A DNA stretch of 6,929 bases from Anaerolineae bacterium (GTDB taxonomy: Bacteria > Chloroflexota > Anaerolineae > J102), in the NCBI GenBank assembly GCA_026992375.1, contig JALXAF010000179.1, positions 1 through 6,929 of the forward strand, in the 5' to 3' direction. The notes under the pieces were generated by a model. The model saw only the letters and a program-made list of their open reading frames with translations, did not search any database and had not been told where the DNA came from. The translations under genes were made by a program, and so were the position numbers. Shown piece after piece: positions 1-6,316 of this stretch (positions within the stretch are counted from its first letter, which is position 1; each line of letters starts with the position of its first letter).

Positions 1-2086
1 CGGCGTTGGCCGCATCCAGATTGGGGAAGACTAGCACGTTCGCATCCTTGACCTCACTGAAGGGGAAGTTCTCCTCCATGAGCTCGGGTGTGACTGCAAC
101 GTCGGCCTCCATCTCGCCATCGATGTTAAGATCGGGGCGGCGTTCCTTGACGATCTGAACGGCCTTTTGAACCTTCTCGCTCTGGGGATAGCGGGCGCTG
201 CCAAAGTTGGAGAATGATATCATGGCGATGCGAGGCTTGACATTGAAGGTCTCGGCCACCTTGGCCGCATCGATGGCGATGTCGGCCAACTCTTCGGCGG
301 TGGGATCGACATTAACGGTGGTGTCGGAGAAGAAGTACACCTTGTCTCGCACGATCATCAGATAAACGCCGCTGACGATGTTGACGTCATCCGAAGTGCC
401 CACCACCTGCAAGGCGGGACGCAACACATCGGCGTAGCTGGCGGTGAGACCGCCCACGGCCGCGTCCGCGTCTCCCATTTGCACCATCATGGGAGCGAGG
501 TAGTTGGGGCGGCACACCATCTGGCGGGCGGCTGCCAGGGTTACGCCCTTGCGCTGCCGCAGTTCGAACAGCTTCTGAGCATATAGTTCGGACTTCTCGC
601 ACTTGCCCGGTTCGACAATGGTGGGTTTGAAATCCAGTTTCAGATTTTCGATCTCTTTCTGGATGAGCTCGGCCTTGCCAATGAGGATGGGATCGGCGAT
701 GCCCTCCTGCACCAGAGCGTAGGCCGCGCGAATCATCTTGGGATGTTCGCCCTGAGCCAGCACCACGCGCTTGGGGTCATTCTTGGCCTGGCGGATGATA
801 TGACGCATGACCGTCATGCCCAGGCCCTGGCGGGCCCGCAACTGGTCGGGATAGGCCTCGATGTCGATGTGCTTGCGGGCGACGCCTGTATCCATGGCCG
901 CTTTGGCCACGGCGGGAGCCACCCAGGTCAGCACTCGGGGATCCAGCGGCTTGGGGATTAGATAATCTTTGCCGAAGTGCAGATAATCCAGGCCGTAAGC
1001 CTTGAGCACGCTGTCGGGGACGTCTTCGTGGGCCAGCGCGGCCAGGGCCTTGGCCGCGGCCACCTTCATCTCCATATTCACGTTGGTGGCCCGCACATCC
1101 AGCGCGCCGCGGAAGATGAAGGGGAAGCCTAGCACGTTATTGACCTGGTTGGGATAATCGCTGCGGCCGGTGCCCATGATGACGTCAGGACGAGCTTCAT
1201 GCGCATCCTCCCAGGTGATCTCCGGATCGGGATTGGCCATGGCGAAGATGATGGGGTCCCTGGCCATGCTCTTGACCATCTCTTTTGTGACCACGTTGGC
1301 CACCGAGACGCCCATGAATACATCGGCGCCTTCTAGCGCATCGGCCAGGGTGCGCTTGTCCGTCTCGATGGCGAAGCGCGCCTTGTAGGGGTTCATGCCC
1401 GCCTCGCGGCCTTTGTAAATGACGCCGCGACTATCACACATGATGATATTTTCGCGTTTCGCACCAAGCCCGATGTAAAATTCGCCGCAGGCAATGCCCG
1501 CCGCGCCAGCGCCATTGATGACGATCTTGATATCCTCGATATTCTTGCCGTTGATCTCCAGCGCATTCAGAAGCCCCGCACCCGAGATGATGGCCGTGCC
1601 ATGCTGATCGTCGTGGAAGATGGGGATGTCGGTGGTCTTCTCCAGGGTTTCTTCGATGTAGAAGCACTCTGGGGCCTTGATGTCCTCCAGATTGATGCCG
1701 CCGAAGGTCGGGGCGATGAGCTGGCCCACGCGGATGATCTCGTCCGGGTCCTGAGTGTCCACTTCGATGTCGAACACATCGACATCAGCAAAGCCTTTGA
1801 ACAGAACGCCTTTTCCTTCCATCACCGGCTTGGCCGCCAGCGGGCCGCGATTGCCCAATCCCAGAATAGCGCTGCCGTTGGAGAGGACAGCCACGAGATT
1901 GCCCTTGGCCGTGTAATCGAAGGCTTTGCTGGGGTCCTCTGCTATTTCCAACACGGGCACGGCCACGCCCGGCGTATAGGCCAACGAAAGATCGCGCTGC
2001 GTATGAAGCGGTTTGGTGGGGATCACCTCGATCTTGCCAGGTTTTCCCTGCGTGTGATACCTGATGGCGTCTTCTTTGAGAGACAT
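1..2086 (-). CDS. maeB: NADP-dependent malic enzyme with phosphotransacetylase-like domain (3' end cut off by window edge)
   Basis: Cytosolic enzyme that oxidatively decarboxylates malate to pyruvate, making NADPH (or NADH) and feeding carbon from the TCA cycle to pyruvate. I read 695 complete codons with no stop; the family is usually about 750-760 residues, so roughly 60 C-terminal residues lie outside the window. The malic-enzyme part (about 1-425) shows LAYTPG with the catalytic Tyr37, AKPVMEGKG with the likely general base Lys92, metal ligands Glu134/Asp135 (NLEDI) and Asp160 (FHDDQHGTA), and a Rossmann loop GAGAAG at 192-197. From about 428 a phosphotransacetylase-like domain follows (VVLAQGEHPK, GGLTASYADVLRPAL). 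In MaeB proteins this domain generally acts as an acetyl-CoA-responsive regulatory module rather than an enzyme. The ATG at 2086 is preceded by AGGAG at a 9-base spacing. NADP preference is inferred from family, not from a diagnostic residue. Confidence 0.96.
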   Translation of the reverse strand, partial: MSLKEDAIRYHTQGKPGKIEVIPTKPLHTQRDLSLAYTPGVAVPVLEIAEDPSKAFDYTAKGNLVAVLSNGSAILGLGNRGPLAAKPVMEGKGVLFKGFADVDVFDIEVDTQDPDEIIRVGQLIAPTFGGINLEDIKAPECFYIEETLEKTTDIPIFHDDQHGTAIISGAGLLNALEINGKNIEDIKIVINGAGAAGIACGEFYIGLGAKRENIIMCDSRGVIYKGREAGMNPYKARFAIETDKRTLADALEGADVFMGVSVANVVTKEMVKSMARDPIIFAMANPDPEITWEDAHEARPDVIMGTGRSDYPNQVNNVLGFPFIFRGALDVRATNVNMEMKVAAAKALAALAHEDVPDSVLKAYGLDYLHFGKDYLIPKPLDPRVLTWVAPAVAKAAMDTGVARKHIDIEAYPDQLRARQGLGMTVMRHIIRQAKNDPKRVVLAQGEHPKMIRAAYALVQEGIADPILIGKAELIQKEIENLKLDFKPTIVEPGKCEKSELYAQKLFELRQRKGVTLAAARQMVCRPNYLAPMMVQMGDADAAVGGLTASYADVLRPALQVVGTSDDVNIVSGVYLMIVRDKVYFFSDTTVNVDPTAEELADIAIDAAKVAETFNVKPRIAMISFSNFGSARYPQSEKVQKAVQIVKERRPDLNIDGEMEADVAVTPELMEENFPFSEVKDANVLVFPNLDAANA

Positions 2087-2095
2087 TGTTTACAA

Positions 2096-2103
2096 CTCCT
2101 TTT
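2096..2103 (-). promoter_or_regulatory. Ribosome binding site of maeB
   Basis: Reads AAAAGGAG on the minus strand, 9 bases before the ATG at 2086. It is the only strong Shine-Dalgarno sequence in front of any gene here, and it fixes the maeB start. Confidence 0.8.
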
Positions 2104-2148
2104 GGGTTTTAAGGTTATTCGATTTGTTGAATATCATTATTGATCACA

Positions 2149-2177
2149 AATACAGCAAATAGGGGGCGCTCATTCAA
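2149..2177 (-). promoter_or_regulatory. Candidate sigma-70-type promoter of maeB
   Basis: On the minus strand TTGAAT (2177-2172), 17 bases, then TGTATT (2154-2149); each hexamer matches the consensus at 4 of 6 positions. Transcription would begin near 2142, giving a leader of about 55 bases. That leader carries an imperfect dyad at 2123-2150 (TTTGT/ACAAA outer arms, ATCA/TGAT inner arms), which could be an operator or chance in AT-rich DNA. No terminator is visible between the kinase gene and maeB, so readthrough from the upstream operon is also possible. Confidence 0.35.
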
Positions 2178-2231
2178 GTTTCGCGCAGTCCTTCCCCGCT
2201 GACTATGACCTATATCACCTTGTCCCAGTTT

Positions 2232-3272
2232 TCAGGCTGTCAGGCGGGGCAATGCAGGCCAGTGATACAACTCGAACGCTGCACCCAGTCGGCGATACAC
2301 TTCCGGACGCAGGCGTTCGCGATATTTGCCCAACAACGGCGCCCATTGGATGAGCCAGCGCCACAAGAAGGCCGCGTCGAGCTGGCGGGCGAAGGTCTCC
2401 GATTGCAACAAGACGCCTCGATGTTGCAATTCTTGCAGATAATGCGCTGTCATCGTCTCTGCATCCATGGGCGGTTGAGCTTTGGGATAGCCCCAGGGAT
2501 GCAAAAATGTGGCCCAATCCAGCGCGGGCGGGCCCCAGCTCACCAACTGCCAGTCATACCAGATGCGCTCGCGTCCATCCCGGGTGATGGCGATGTTCTG
2601 GAATCCAGCGTCGCCGTGGAGCAAGGTCATGGACCCTGCGTTGAGCGTCGTCAGCAGTGCGTCTGGATTTCGAGCCAGTTGTAGCAGGCGTCCGACCCGT
2701 TCGGGCGTGAGGATGTCGTCGTAGTCGCCCGCTGCGGCCAGCGCCTCCAGGCCTGCGCGGCCATCAGCCAGCAGCCGGGGCGCATCTATGAGGGTGGGGC
2801 GCAGCAACCACGCCCGGTCCCGGACGACGTCGCCTTGATTCCAAAAAGCGACATGCAGCCGGGCGAGATCTGCGATGACCGCGCGCACGTCGGCTTCGTC
2901 CCAATGGGCCTGCCAGTGCGAAGCGGTCTTGGCTGGCGGCAGGGGCAGCATCCAGATATCGCCCGCAGGCGCATCGAGGGCCACGATTCTGGGCAGGGTG
3001 AGGGGCAGTCGTTGGGGCAGATTGGCGTAGGCCAGCGCTTCGCGCTGCGCCGCGCCCTGCATGAGCGCGCCCGCCACCACAGAGCCATGTTTGTACACCA
3101 GCATCAGACTGGCGGTCACGCCCGCCCGCCGCAGGCTCAGCCGCCAGTATTCGAAGCGGCTGCCCGAGAGGCCGCCGGCAAAGGGCTGGCGCTGTATGGC
3201 GGTGATGCGGGCCTGGGGCGCGGCCAGATAGCGTCGTACGCCCCACAGCAGTGCGGGCGGGATGGTCGTCAT
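2232..3272 (-). CDS. APH-family small-molecule kinase (phosphotransferase)
   Basis: A 346-residue protein with the aminoglycoside phosphotransferase/choline kinase fold, probably cytosolic, transferring ATP phosphate to a small hydroxylated or amine substrate. Visible landmarks: a glycine-rich loop GGLSGSRFEY (about 33-42), a candidate ATP-binding lysine in LVYKHG (Lys61), a conserved helix glutamate in QREALAY (Glu78), the catalytic loop LLHGDAGFQN (His219, Gly220, Asp221, Asn226), the metal-binding Asp240 in WYDWQLVSWGPP, and LDWA at 251-254. All key residues are present, so it looks active. The substrate cannot be read from sequence: the family covers aminoglycoside, choline, ecdysteroid-like and homoserine kinases. 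Its ATG overlaps the stop of the preceding membrane-protein gene as ATGA with no Shine-Dalgarno sequence, so translation is probably coupled. It is the last gene of the four-gene operon. Confidence 0.9.
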   Translation of the reverse strand: MTTIPPALLWGVRRYLAAPQARITAIQRQPFAGGLSGSRFEYWRLSLRRAGVTASLMLVYKHGSVVAGALMQGAAQREALAYANLPQRLPLTLPRIVALDAPAGDIWMLPLPPAKTASHWQAHWDEADVRAVIADLARLHVAFWNQGDVVRDRAWLLRPTLIDAPRLLADGRAGLEALAAAGDYDDILTPERVGRLLQLARNPDALLTTLNAGSMTLLHGDAGFQNIAITRDGRERIWYDWQLVSWGPPALDWATFLHPWGYPKAQPPMDAETMTAHYLQELQHRGVLLQSETFARQLDAAFLWRWLIQWAPLLGKYRERLRPEVYRRLGAAFELYHWPALPRLTA

Positions 3273-3706
3273 GAGATTTTGGGCGTGGCCGCCAGCAGCA
3301 GGTCGTAGAGTTCGTTCTGGCCTTCCAGTGGCACGCAGTTGATGTATTTCATCCTGTCCAGATCGATGAGGCCGTCTTCGTTCCGGGGGTGATAGCCGAT
3401 GATCAACGCTTCGTTTTTGCGGCCCCCCATCTCCACCAGTACCAGTTGCCCCTTATCGAAGCGGTGGGGTTTGCGCAGGGGCGTGTGATAAACAAAGGTC
3501 TCGCCATCGAATTCGGCCCAGGCGAATGCACCCAGAATCAATCTGATGGCGATAAACCCCACGCCAATGAACATGATCAGCCAGATGATGCTTTGGCGTT
3601 TCCATGTCTCGCTGCCAAGCCAGATGGCGGCGACAAGGAAGAGCAGGGGGTAGATGCGAAAGATGGTTTTGGGTGCGTAATGACCCGGGGCGGGCGTTTC
3701 AGGCAT
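3269..3706 (-). CDS. Small two-helix membrane protein with a cytoplasmic beta-rich domain, unknown function
   Basis: 145 residues. I do not recognise the family. After a short polar N terminus there are two hydrophobic segments, about 15-31 (IFRIYPLLFLVAAIWLG) and about 38-60 (IIWLIMFIGVGFIAIRLILG), separated by a charged turn SETWKRQ. The remaining 85 residues are soluble, with alternating hydrophobic residues (FVYHTP, QLVLVEMGG, ALIIGYHP), and resemble the bacterial PH-like domain that follows two helices in many small membrane proteins; that comparison is by eye. The ATG at 3706 was chosen because it precedes the first helix and overlaps the end of the acetyltransferase gene as ATGCCTGA. 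A start at 3868 is possible but would run 160 bases inside the upstream gene and add a non-protein-like segment. No Shine-Dalgarno sequence is visible, in keeping with translational coupling. Confidence 0.8.
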   Translation of the reverse strand: MPETPAPGHYAPKTIFRIYPLLFLVAAIWLGSETWKRQSIIWLIMFIGVGFIAIRLILGAFAWAEFDGETFVYHTPLRKPHRFDKGQLVLVEMGGRKNEALIIGYHPRNEDGLIDLDRMKYINCVPLEGQNELYDLLLAATPKIS

Positions 3707-4604
3707 AAGGTTTTTCGTAGGCGTAGCCGCGCTGGGATTGTTCATAAAAACCCAGGCGACGGAGGTGAGATTGAAAAAGCGCGTCCTCGTGGGGCGCGTC
3801 CACCAGCAGACGGGAGACGCCGCGGGCGATGAGGTGGTTGCTTCCCCGCTCCAACAACCATTTTCCAACGCCCCGCTGTTGGAATTCTGGAAGCACCTGA
3901 AGGCGGCAGAGCAGAGCCGCGAGGGGGCGCTGGCAATGGTCGGGCTGGGGCAGTTCTAAAAATTGGGCGAAGGCGATGGCGGCTTGGCCCGACCATGCTT
4001 GCAGTGTGAATTCCTCGGTTCCTGAATCCGACCAGGTCATTTTCAGGCCCGGAATCTGCGGCAGGTGTTCGGAGATAGGGCCGGAGAAACGCTGCTCATA
4101 AAAGAGCCATCGCTTCGTCAGGCGATATCCGGCCTGACTCAGGGCGTCCATGAGGAGCCATTGGTCGTGAGAAAGCGCGCCGCGTCCAGAATTCAGGCGT
4201 GGGTAGCCAGCCTCCAGCGGAAAGGCCAGGATGTTCGCCAAATTGGATTTCGTGCGGAAATAGGCGTCCGCTGCGCGCAGCAGTATCCGGATGGTCGCTT
4301 CGGGCGCGTCCGGGGCCAGGATGATCGCACGCAGCATGCCGCGGAGGGTTTCGGGATCGTCTTCCGAGAAGCGTCCGACTGTGCAGTGAGCGAAGCCAAC
4401 CAGCCTGCCATCGCTGCGGGCGATAATCCAGCCTTTGGGATCGATGGCGAGAATAGCGCGCGGTTCGCCGCCGTGCAGCAGAACGCGATCTTTCAACTCC
4501 TGCACAGAGAGCCCGCAGTCATCGTCCCGTCCCGCGAGGGCTTGCGTCCACAGCCTGACCAGGGCGGGGACGTCGCTGGAACGCAAGACGGACGTCTCGA
4601 TCAT
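3699..4604 (-). CDS. GNAT-family N-acetyltransferase with two GNAT-like lobes
   Basis: 301 residues, probably transferring an acetyl group from acetyl-CoA to an amine; the substrate is unknown. The C-terminal lobe (about 188-301) is a canonical GNAT core: a beta strand LLCRLQVLP leads into the acetyl-CoA pyrophosphate loop QQRGVG (242-247), the following helix WLLERGSNHLIARG, a strand SRLLVDA, and the terminal LRRLGFYEQ typical of the family. The N-terminal lobe (about 5-170) has the same layout in degenerate form (RLVGFAHCTVGRF; SQAGYRLTKRWLFYEQ) but no clear Q/RxxGxG loop, suggesting a tandem-domain GNAT with one active lobe. The ATG at 4604 overlaps the stop of the exporter gene as ATGA. 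The reading frame stays open upstream to 5270, but that part lies out of frame over the exporter and is not protein-like. The gene overlaps the next one by 8 bases. Confidence 0.9.
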   Translation of the reverse strand: MIETSVLRSSDVPALVRLWTQALAGRDDDCGLSVQELKDRVLLHGGEPRAILAIDPKGWIIARSDGRLVGFAHCTVGRFSEDDPETLRGMLRAIILAPDAPEATIRILLRAADAYFRTKSNLANILAFPLEAGYPRLNSGRGALSHDQWLLMDALSQAGYRLTKRWLFYEQRFSGPISEHLPQIPGLKMTWSDSGTEEFTLQAWSGQAAIAFAQFLELPQPDHCQRPLAALLCRLQVLPEFQQRGVGKWLLERGSNHLIARGVSRLLVDAPHEDALFQSHLRRLGFYEQSQRGYAYEKPYA

Positions 4605-5218
4605 GAACCTGTCACAAATCCCTTCCAGGCGGCGTAAAGCATGAAACTGCCCGCGGCGAGCAGGAGCAAGGAGGTGAATTGCATGAGTCGATGATAGCGA
4701 TGCGGCGGTAGGTGACGGAAGCGGCCCAAAATCAGGGCCAAAACCACTTTGCTTCCGACCAGAAGGGCGTAGAATGCCGTGATGAACCCAATCGCGTGCC
4801 GGGGATTCTGGCCCCACGCCCGGACGACGAGGGGGGCGCCAACCGCGCCCCAAAACAGGTAGGGATGCGGGTTGAGGAAGTTGATCATCGCGCCGCGCAG
4901 CAAATCTTGCTGGATGGAAGCTGTTCCGGCGTTCTTGGGAGTGATGTCTGTTGCATCTCGCCAGGCTTCGAAGGCCAGCCAGAGCACAAACGCCCCGCCT
5001 AGGGCCATCATGCCATTCAAATAGACTTCGGGCAGGCGCGAAATGATGAACAGCGCCAGGATCACGATGGGAAAGTCGGTGACGAGGGGGACGATGGCGA
5101 TGCGCAGGCCACTGGTGACTCCGTACCGCAAGGTGCGCTGGATGACCAGGGCCAGTAGCGGGCCCGGGGCCAGACCAGCGCTCAATCCCAGAGATAAACC
5201 AAGGAAGATGTAGCTCAT
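4601..5218 (-). CDS. LysE/RhtB-family amino-acid exporter
   Basis: 205 residues, the normal size for this family of proton-coupled exporters of amino acids and derivatives (lysine, homoserine, threonine, homoserine lactone). It sits in the cytoplasmic membrane. Six hydrophobic segments can be seen, at about 3-27, 38-60, 68-86, 115-135, 145-166 and 181-200. The family signatures are present: GLAPGP (15-20) in the first helix, ALGGAFVLWLAFEAWR (72-87), and NFLNPHPYLFW (113-123), corresponding to the usual N-P-K/H-x-x-L-F motif. The cargo cannot be deduced. It is the first gene of the four-gene operon, and its stop overlaps the acetyltransferase start as ATGA. There is no good Shine-Dalgarno sequence before the ATG at 5218; instead a TAAAAT hexamer lies only six bases upstream, as expected for a leaderless transcript. 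Confidence 0.92.
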   Translation of the reverse strand: MSYIFLGLSLGLSAGLAPGPLLALVIQRTLRYGVTSGLRIAIVPLVTDFPIVILALFIISRLPEVYLNGMMALGGAFVLWLAFEAWRDATDITPKNAGTASIQQDLLRGAMINFLNPHPYLFWGAVGAPLVVRAWGQNPRHAIGFITAFYALLVGSKVVLALILGRFRHLPPHRYHRLMQFTSLLLLAAGSFMLYAAWKGFVTGS

Positions 5219-5224
5219 CTCTGA

Positions 5225-5254
5225 ATTTTACCATCGCGCTGTGTGTTCTCCCAA
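5225..5254 (-). promoter_or_regulatory. Candidate promoter of the lysE-type operon, possibly leaderless
   Basis: On the minus strand TTGGGA (5254-5249, 4 of 6 consensus), 18 bases, then TAAAAT (5230-5225, 5 of 6). Only TCAGAG separates the -10 hexamer from the ATG at 5218, so a start site at the normal distance would fall on the A of the start codon. The lack of a Shine-Dalgarno sequence agrees with leaderless initiation. The hexamers were found by eye. Confidence 0.45.
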
Positions 5255-5299
5255 CCGAAATTGGATACACTTATGTGTCTATCGTTGTTCCTAAATAGA

Positions 5300-5335
5300 A
5301 CGCAGATGACGCAGAAAAAGCCGATTTACGCAGAT
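5300..5335. repeat. Short direct repeats of ACGCAGA(T)
   Basis: ACGCAGAT at 5300-5307, ACGCAGA at 5309-5315 and ACGCAGAT at 5328-5335, in AT-rich DNA. From memory, similar ACGCAGAT-rich stretches are dispersed between genes in several bacterial groups. Whether this one recurs in the genome cannot be seen here. Confidence 0.55.
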
Positions 5336-5365
5336 AAAAACAGACAAAATCACAACATGCTCTCC

Positions 5366-5448
5366 ACGTCATTTCGAGGGAGTGTAGCGACCGAGAAATC
5401 CCTTGCAATCGAGGAGATTCCTCATTCCTGCGGTCCTCGGAATGATGT
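5366..5448. repeat. Intergenic inverted-repeat element, REP/MITE-like, about 83 bp
   Basis: The left end ACGTCATTTCGAGG (5366-5379) and the right end CCTCGGAATGATGT (5435-5448) are inverted copies matching at 12 of 14 positions. Inside lie a second pair, GACCG (5389-5393) and CGGTC (5431-5435), and a small palindrome GAGGA/TCCTC (about 5411-5423). The wording of the ends, a GTCATTTCGAGG-type motif with the GAGAAATC core, is that of widespread intergenic repeat elements I know from many bacterial genomes; family membership is from memory. It contains no transposase. Confidence 0.6.
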
Positions 5449-5470
5449 AAGGTTTTCATTCATTATCGGC

Positions 5471-5494
5471 GTGCAGACACCATGGCGTCTGCAC
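5471..5494. promoter_or_regulatory. 24-bp near-perfect palindrome, possible operator or repeat
   Basis: Arms GTGCAGAC (5471-5478) and GTCTGCAC (5487-5494) are perfect inverted copies. The centre is the palindrome CCATGG, leaving one mismatched pair in the whole 24 bases. It lies 27 bases before the -35 candidate of thrH and between divergent genes, where a dimeric regulator could serve both. Without a T-rich tail directly after it, it is not a standard terminator. It could instead be one copy of a dispersed repeat. Confidence 0.45.
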
Positions 5495-5520
5495 TAGGTA
5501 GATTTTGCCTTTTAAGAGGT

Positions 5521-5549
5521 ATGTCAGTATGATCGAGCGGTTGTAAAAT
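5521..5549 (+). promoter_or_regulatory. Candidate promoter of thrH
   Basis: ATGTCA (5521-5526, 4 of 6 consensus), 17 bases, TAAAAT (5544-5549, 5 of 6). Transcription would begin near 5556, giving a pyrimidine-rich leader of about 28 bases. That leader has no recognisable Shine-Dalgarno sequence in front of the ATG at 5584. Confidence 0.45.
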
Positions 5550-5583
5550 CCCTCCACCTCTCACTCTCTTCCGAATCTAAATT

Positions 5584-6192
5584 ATGAAGCATCCCACCAT
5601 TGTAGCCCTTGACCTCGAAGGCGTCTTCACACCCGAAATTTGGATCGAATTCGCCAATAAAGTTGGCATTCCCGAATTGCGCCGCACCACCCGCGACGAG
5701 CCCGACTATGACAAGCTGATGCGCTTTCGCATTGCTTTGCTGCAAGAACATGGCCTCACCCTGGCGGATATTCAGGCCGTTATCGCTCAACTGGACTTGC
5801 TGCCCGGCGCCAGCGAGTTCATGACCTGGGTGCGGGCCCGCACCCAGGTCATCATCCTCTCAGACACCTTCTATCAATTTGTTCAGCCGCTGATGGCCAA
5901 GCTGGATTATCCCACTATCTTCTGCCATTCTTTAGTCGTGGATGAAAACAACATGATCGTGGACTATCATCTGCGTATGCCCGATAGCAAGCGCGCCGCG
6001 GTCAACGCCCTCAAGGCCGTCAATTTCTACATCATCGCTTCGGGCGATAGCTATAACGATATCACCATGCTCAAAGAGGCGGATCACGGATTCCTTTTCC
6101 GCCCGCCAGTCAACGTCACCGCCGATTTCCCCCAATTTCAGGTGGCCGAAGATTACGAAACCCTGAAAAATTACATCGCTCCCTGGCTGTGA
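5584..6192 (+). CDS. thrH: Phosphoserine phosphatase / homoserine phosphotransferase, HAD superfamily
   Basis: 202 residues, matching the known length (about 205) and motif spacing of ThrH from Pseudomonas. ThrH removes phosphate from phosphoserine and can pass it to homoserine, linking the last step of serine synthesis with threonine synthesis in the cytosol. HAD motif I is ALDLEGV, with nucleophile Asp10 and Glu12 (the DxE form typical of the phosphoserine phosphatase branch); motif II is ILSDT with Ser93; motif III lysine is Lys136 in PDSKRAAV; motif IV is GDSYND (154-159) with Asp155 and Asp159. Other ThrH-like stretches are PEIWIEFA, RTTRDEPDYD, LLPGASEF and FPQFQVAEDYE. Nothing is missing and the protein looks intact. 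It is transcribed away from the exporter operon and appears to be alone. No Shine-Dalgarno sequence precedes the ATG. Confidence 0.95.
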   Translation: MKHPTIVALDLEGVFTPEIWIEFANKVGIPELRRTTRDEPDYDKLMRFRIALLQEHGLTLADIQAVIAQLDLLPGASEFMTWVRARTQVIILSDTFYQFVQPLMAKLDYPTIFCHSLVVDENNMIVDYHLRMPDSKRAAVNALKAVNFYIIASGDSYNDITMLKEADHGFLFRPPVNVTADFPQFQVAEDYETLKNYIAPWL

Positions 6193-6223
6193 TGGATTAA
6201 CAAAAAGGTGCACAGTATTTGTC

Positions 6224-6241
6224 AGGCGTGATGCGCCTTTT
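6224..6241 (+). terminator. Possible terminator of thrH (weak)
   Basis: AGGCG (6224-6228) and CGCCT (6234-6238) form a 5-bp stem with loop TGATG, followed by TTT, 31 bases after the thrH stop. The stem is short. A second hairpin, GGGAT/ATCCC at 6245-6259, follows at once. Confidence 0.35.
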
Positions 6242-6275
6242 CCCGGGATCAGCAATCCCAGATTTAAAGTTCATG

Positions 6276-6316
6276 AGGAGGAAAGGGGGGATTTCACCCC
6301 GCCCTGCCTCCTTTTT
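6276..6316 (+). terminator. GC-rich hairpin with T5 tail, probable thrH terminator
   Basis: AGGAGG (6276-6281) pairs with CCTCCT (6307-6312); inside, GG (6285-6286) pairs with CC (6302-6303) and GGGG (6287-6290) with CCCC (6297-6300) around the loop ATTTCA. TTTTT (6312-6316) follows directly. It lies about 84 bases after the thrH stop. An alternative 9-bp pairing, AGGGGGGAT (6284-6292) with ATCCCCCCT (6318-6326), competes with it and may mark an inserted intergenic repeat. Confidence 0.5.

Larger units (their letters stand above)
5219..5583. other. Divergent intergenic region between the exporter operon and thrH, no gene
   Basis: 365 bases with no credible protein gene. It holds two outward-facing promoter candidates, a cluster of ACGCAGA repeats (5300-5335), an inverted-repeat element (5366-5448) and a 24-base palindrome (5471-5494). 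Short open frames at 5243-5497 and 5271-5459 consist almost wholly of translated repeat sequence and lack a Shine-Dalgarno sequence, so I do not call them genes. Confidence 0.8.

Noticed and set aside
1601..2143. 180-codon plus-strand open frame opposite maeB
   Set aside because: It mirrors conserved maeB codons, has no Shine-Dalgarno sequence and no recognisable motif.
2205..2684. 159-codon plus-strand open frame opposite the kinase gene
   Set aside because: It is antisense to the kinase's conserved HGD...N and YDW region; a shadow of a high-GC gene.
2835..3308. 157-codon plus-strand open frame opposite the 5' part of the kinase gene
   Set aside because: Antisense shadow with no motif and no ribosome site.
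3707..3868. Longer N terminus for the small membrane protein, starting at 3868
   Set aside because: It would overlap the acetyltransferase 3' end by 170 bases and adds a segment without protein-like character; the ATG at 3706 fits the overlap pattern of the operon.
3699..5270. A single 523-codon open frame covering the acetyltransferase and running on upstream
   Set aside because: The first 222 codons lie out of frame over the exporter gene, read as low-complexity Pro/Arg/His-rich sequence, and a proper GNAT start exists at 4604 in an ATGA overlap.
5243..5497. Small open frames in the divergent intergenic region, on both strands
   Set aside because: They are mostly translated repeat sequence (ACGCAGA cluster and inverted-repeat element).
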